Source: Celeribacter neptunius (GTDB lineage Bacteria; Pseudomonadota; Alphaproteobacteria; Rhodobacterales; Rhodobacteraceae). Taken from it: a stretch of 64,000 nt of DNA. The notes under the pieces were generated by a model. That model searched no databases. It saw only the letters and a program-made list of their open reading frames with translations, and was not told the DNA's origin. Positions 61,640-64,000 of the stretch are shown piece by piece (within the stretch, counting starts at the first letter, position 1; each line of letters opens with the position of its first letter). Where the stretch lies: contig NZ_FORH01000006.1 in NCBI RefSeq assembly GCF_900113955.1, positions 124,001 through 188,000 of the forward strand, given 5' to 3'. Made by a program: the position numbers and the translations under genes.

Positions 61640-61803
61640 CACGTGTCTTTATGGCTTTCGCAATGATGATCGGGCTTGTCGCCTGTGGCGCCGATGGCGA
61701 CCCAGTGAAACCCGAGGTTGGTGTTTCCACCACCGTGGGCGTCAACTCGAAAGGCGGGAGCTATACCGACACGGACATCAATATTCATATCCCGCTGAAC
61801 TGA
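61636..61803 (+). CDS. Small lipoprotein between argH and lysA (LptM/LppL-like)
   Basis: 55 residues. A type-II signal peptide ends in the lipobox LVAC (Cys at about residue 17); the mature part starts [12 protein letters not shown] and is otherwise polar. The CGxxGxPxxP pattern resembles LptM/YifL, a small lipoprotein that binds the LPS translocon LptDE in E. coli, and the LppL lipoprotein that precedes lysA in Pseudomonas. The position before lysA fits, so an LptM-related role is plausible. It overlaps argH by four bases and precedes lysA by 39 bp. Confidence 0.75.
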   Translation: MTRVFMAFAMMIGLVACGADGDPVKPEVGVSTTVGVNSKGGSYTDTDINIHIPLN

Positions 61804-61842
61804 GTCGCGAGACAGGTTCAGCCCGCAGTCGAAAGCCTCCCG

Positions 61843-63108
61843 ATGGATCACTTTCTCTACAAAGACGGCATGCTTCATGCCGAAGACGTCGCCGTGAGCG
61901 ATATCGCGGCTCAGGTCGGCACCCCCTTCTACGTCTATTCCACCGCCACCCTGACCCGGCATTTCAAGCTGTTCGACGAAGCGCTTTCGGGCATGGATCA
62001 CCTCGTGTGTTTCGCGATGAAATCGAATTCGAATCTTGCGGTGCTGAAGCTCATGGGCGAGCTGGGCGCCGGGATCGACGTGGTCTCGATCGGCGAATAT
62101 CTCAAGGCGAAAGCCGCCGGTCTCCCCGGCGATCGCATTGTGTTCTCGGGCGTTGGTAAAACCCGGGCGGAGATGCGCACCGCGCTCGAAGGCGGCATTC
62201 GCCAGTTCAATGTCGAGAGCGAACCAGAACTCGAGGCCCTCAACGAGGTCGCCATGTCGCTGGGCGTCAAGGCGCCGATCGCGCTTCGGGTGAACCCGGA
62301 TGTGGATGCCAAGACCCATGCCAAGATTGCCACAGGCAAATCCGAGAACAAGTTCGGCATTCCGATCGCCACCTGCCGCGAGGTCTACCGGCGCGCGGGC
62401 GAGATGGAGGGCATCGATGTCGTCGGCATCGACGTGCATATCGGTTCGCAGCTCACCCAGCTCGAGCCGTTCGAGCTGGCCTTCACCAAAGTCGCTGAGC
62501 TGACCGAAGCGCTGCGCGAGGATGGCCACAACATCCGCCGTCTCGATCTTGGCGGCGGTCTGGGCATTCCTTATGAGCGCTCCAACGAGGCGCCGCCGCT
62601 GCCGGTGGAATATGGTGATGTCATTCGCAAGACCGTCGGGCATCTCGGCTGCGAGATCGAGATCGAACCCGGGCGGCTGATCTCCGGCAACGCGGGGATT
62701 CTCGTCTCTTCGGTGATCTATCTGAAACATGGCGAGGGTCGTGATTTCCTCATCGTCGATGCGGCGATGAACGATCTCGTGCGCCCGTCGATGTATGACG
62801 CCCATCACGACATCATCCCGGTGACGGAGCCGGAAGCCGCCGCCGAACAAAGCCCGATGGATATTGTCGGTCCGGTTTGCGAAACCGGGGACACATTCGC
62901 CAAAGCCCGCAATATGCCCGCGCTGGGCGAGGGCGATCTCGTGGCGTTCCGCTCTGCCGGTGCCTATGGCGCGGTGATGGCGTCCGAGTATAACTCGCGG
63001 CCGCTCATCCCCGAAGTTCTGGTGCAAGGCGATCAATTCGCTGTCATCCGGGCGCGACCGAGCTTTGACGAAATGATAAACCGCGATAGCATCCCGGCGT
63101 GGCTCTAA
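61843..63108 (+). CDS. lysA: Diaminopimelate decarboxylase
   Basis: 421 residues, a fold-III PLP enzyme and the last step of lysine synthesis. The PLP lysine is in VCFAMKSNSNLAVLKL (about residues 57-72), followed by GAGIDVVSIGEY, VRVNPDVDAKTH-like LRVNPDVDAKTH, the GGGLGIPY glycine loop (RRLDLGGGLGIPYE), and the second-subunit Cys in GPVCETGDTFAK. It is a full-length protein. Confidence 0.96.
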   Translation: MDHFLYKDGMLHAEDVAVSDIAAQVGTPFYVYSTATLTRHFKLFDEALSGMDHLVCFAMKSNSNLAVLKLMGELGAGIDVVSIGEYLKAKAAGLPGDRIVFSGVGKTRAEMRTALEGGIRQFNVESEPELEALNEVAMSLGVKAPIALRVNPDVDAKTHAKIATGKSENKFGIPIATCREVYRRAGEMEGIDVVGIDVHIGSQLTQLEPFELAFTKVAELTEALREDGHNIRRLDLGGGLGIPYERSNEAPPLPVEYGDVIRKTVGHLGCEIEIEPGRLISGNAGILVSSVIYLKHGEGRDFLIVDAAMNDLVRPSMYDAHHDIIPVTEPEAAAEQSPMDIVGPVCETGDTFAKARNMPALGEGDLVAFRSAGAYGAVMASEYNSRPLIPEVLVQGDQFAVIRARPSFDEMINRDSIPAWL

Positions 63109-63169
63109 ACCTGCATCATGCGGATGCTGGTGGATCAGAGCGCCATCGGTAGGATCGCGAGCAGGATCT

Positions 63170-64000
63170 ATGAGACTCGACCAACAGCTTGAAAACAGCT
63201 TGGGACCGCGTTTGACCCGGCGGGTGAAACGGGCGCTCGGCCTGACCCGCGCCGGTCTCGCTGTCGAGCGGCTGGGCCAGGCCTTCTGGCCGTTTGTCTC
63301 GCTGGTGCTGTTTCTCGCCGGTCTGGCGATGCTCGGGGTTCAGGATCTTTTGCCGCTCTCGGCGCTTTGGGCCGGTCTCGGGGTTTTCGCCTTGTGCCTG
63401 CTTGTTGCGCTGGGGCTCGGGCTGCGGCGGTTCGAACGCCCCAAGGCCGCAGAGGCGCTGACACGGGTCGACGCCGATCTGCCAGGCCGTCCGCTTCAGG
63501 CTCTGAACGATGCGCCGCTCGTCGGCGCCGGTGATCCTGCGTCCGAATCCCTTTGGCTGGCGCATCGCAAACGTATGGCGGCACGGCTGACCGGCATTCA
63601 CGCGGTGGCGCCTCTGCTGCGTCTCTCGGGGCGCGATCCCTATGCGCTGCGGCTGATTGCCCTGACCACATTCGGCGCCGGGGTCGCGTTCGGCTCGCTG
63701 GAACGCGCGGGGACTCTGAGCCCGCTGGCCGCTACGGGGCCGGAGATCGCCGCCGGTCCGATCTGGGAAGGCTGGGTACAGCCGCCCGCCTATTCCGGCA
63801 AACCGACGTTGTATCTCGGGGATCTCGATCCCGAATTCACCGTGCCGAAGGGCTCGGCCGTGTCGATGCGCTTCTACGGTGAGGACGGGGTGCTCCGCCT
63901 GCGTCAGACGGTCTCCGGCGACGACAGCACGGCAGAGGACCTGGCGGTGATGGACTTCCCGGTGCAACAAGCCGGTGAGATCGAGGTCGATGGCCCGACC
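63170..64000 (+). CDS. TIGR02302/DUF4175-type membrane protein (5' part only)
   Basis: 277 residues are seen, and the frame is still open at the window edge. It starts MRLDQQLENSLGPRLTRRVKRALGLTRAGL; two N-terminal helices follow (about residues 42-83: FWPFVSLVLFLAGLAMLGV and LWAGLGVFALCLLVALGLGL), then a third helix around 170-190 and a periplasmic segment. This start and the position after lysA match a long alphaproteobacterial TIGR02302-type protein (~800 residues, function unknown). The start codon is the first ATG after lysA; AGGA lies seven bases upstream. Confidence 0.8.
   Translation, partial: MRLDQQLENSLGPRLTRRVKRALGLTRAGLAVERLGQAFWPFVSLVLFLAGLAMLGVQDLLPLSALWAGLGVFALCLLVALGLGLRRFERPKAAEALTRVDADLPGRPLQALNDAPLVGAGDPASESLWLAHRKRMAARLTGIHAVAPLLRLSGRDPYALRLIALTTFGAGVAFGSLERAGTLSPLAATGPEIAAGPIWEGWVQPPAYSGKPTLYLGDLDPEFTVPKGSAVSMRFYGEDGVLRLRQTVSGDDSTAEDLAVMDFPVQQAGEIEVDGPT

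Overview
This 64 kb window is high-GC, densely coded alphaproteobacterial DNA, most likely from a Rhodobacteraceae (roseobacter/Rhodobacter-type) chromosome. The evidence is the protein content: a Rhodobacter-like sorbitol/mannitol operon, a 44-residue aa3-type cytochrome oxidase subunit IV, Zur/ZnuABC, a PhaR-type operator beside the polyhydroxybutyrate genes, a TPR protein overlapping ispE, and argH followed by lysA and a TIGR02302/DUF4175-type protein. I see no rRNA, tRNA, insertion sequence, prophage or CRISPR array. It reads as core chromosome with accessory metabolic operons rather than an island.

Layout. 1-7.1 kb: tail of a SorC-type regulator, two operator-like palindromes, then a polyol operon (binding protein, two permeases, ATPase, sorbitol dehydrogenase, mannitol 2-dehydrogenase). 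7.1-10.5 kb: zinc homeostasis, with zur-znuC-znuB divergent from znuA around a Zur-box-like palindrome. 10.6-13.4 kb: S49 peptidase, a 55-residue zinc-ribbon protein, a Ca2+/cation antiporter and an SDR. 13.7-16.8 kb: uvrC-pgsA-moaD-moaE. 16.8-19 kb: LysR regulator divergent from a cupin and an SDR. 19.1-22.5 kb: OmpA-like envelope protein, its coiled-coil neighbour and ubiA, all leftward. 22.5-26.1 kb: rsmE, an acetyltransferase, a membrane protein and gshA.

26.1-30.6 kb (leftward): DUF805 protein, plsY, a dihydroorotase homologue that has lost key catalytic residues, two small membrane proteins and pyrB. 30.8-32.7 kb: a uracil-DNA glycosylase homologue that has lost three of four Fe-S ligands, a LysE exporter and moaB. 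32.9-37.8 kb: an RND efflux pair. 37.9-43.6 kb: DsbD-alpha-like protein, yqgE, an acyl-CoA dehydrogenase (DmdC-like), an MBL hydrolase, a DUF6173-like protein, cytochrome oxidase subunit IV and a lipoprotein. 43.7-46.5 kb (leftward): azlCD, a membrane protein and greA. 46.8-53.8 kb: ETF-ubiquinone oxidoreductase, TPR protein, ispE, the leftward polyprenyl synthase, a DUF2007 gene with a promoter placed for leaderless transcription, a methyltransferase and a DUF465 protein. 53.8-57.9 kb (leftward): EamA exporter, phbB, phbA and an EAL protein. 58.4-64 kb: a PAS protein, a leftward TlpA-like thioredoxin, argH, a small lipoprotein, lysA and the start of a DUF4175 protein.

The most unusual points are the non-catalytic dihydroorotase inside a pyrB operon that also holds two uncharacterised membrane proteins; the cluster-less family-4-like uracil glycosylase; a 16-histidine tail on ZnuC; a candidate leaderless promoter; a gene-free 134-nt structured element between ispE and the prenyl synthase; and an LptM/LppL-like lipoprotein upstream of lysA. 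I found no clear multi-gene defence or mobile system. All family names come from my reading of the sequence, without database searches.
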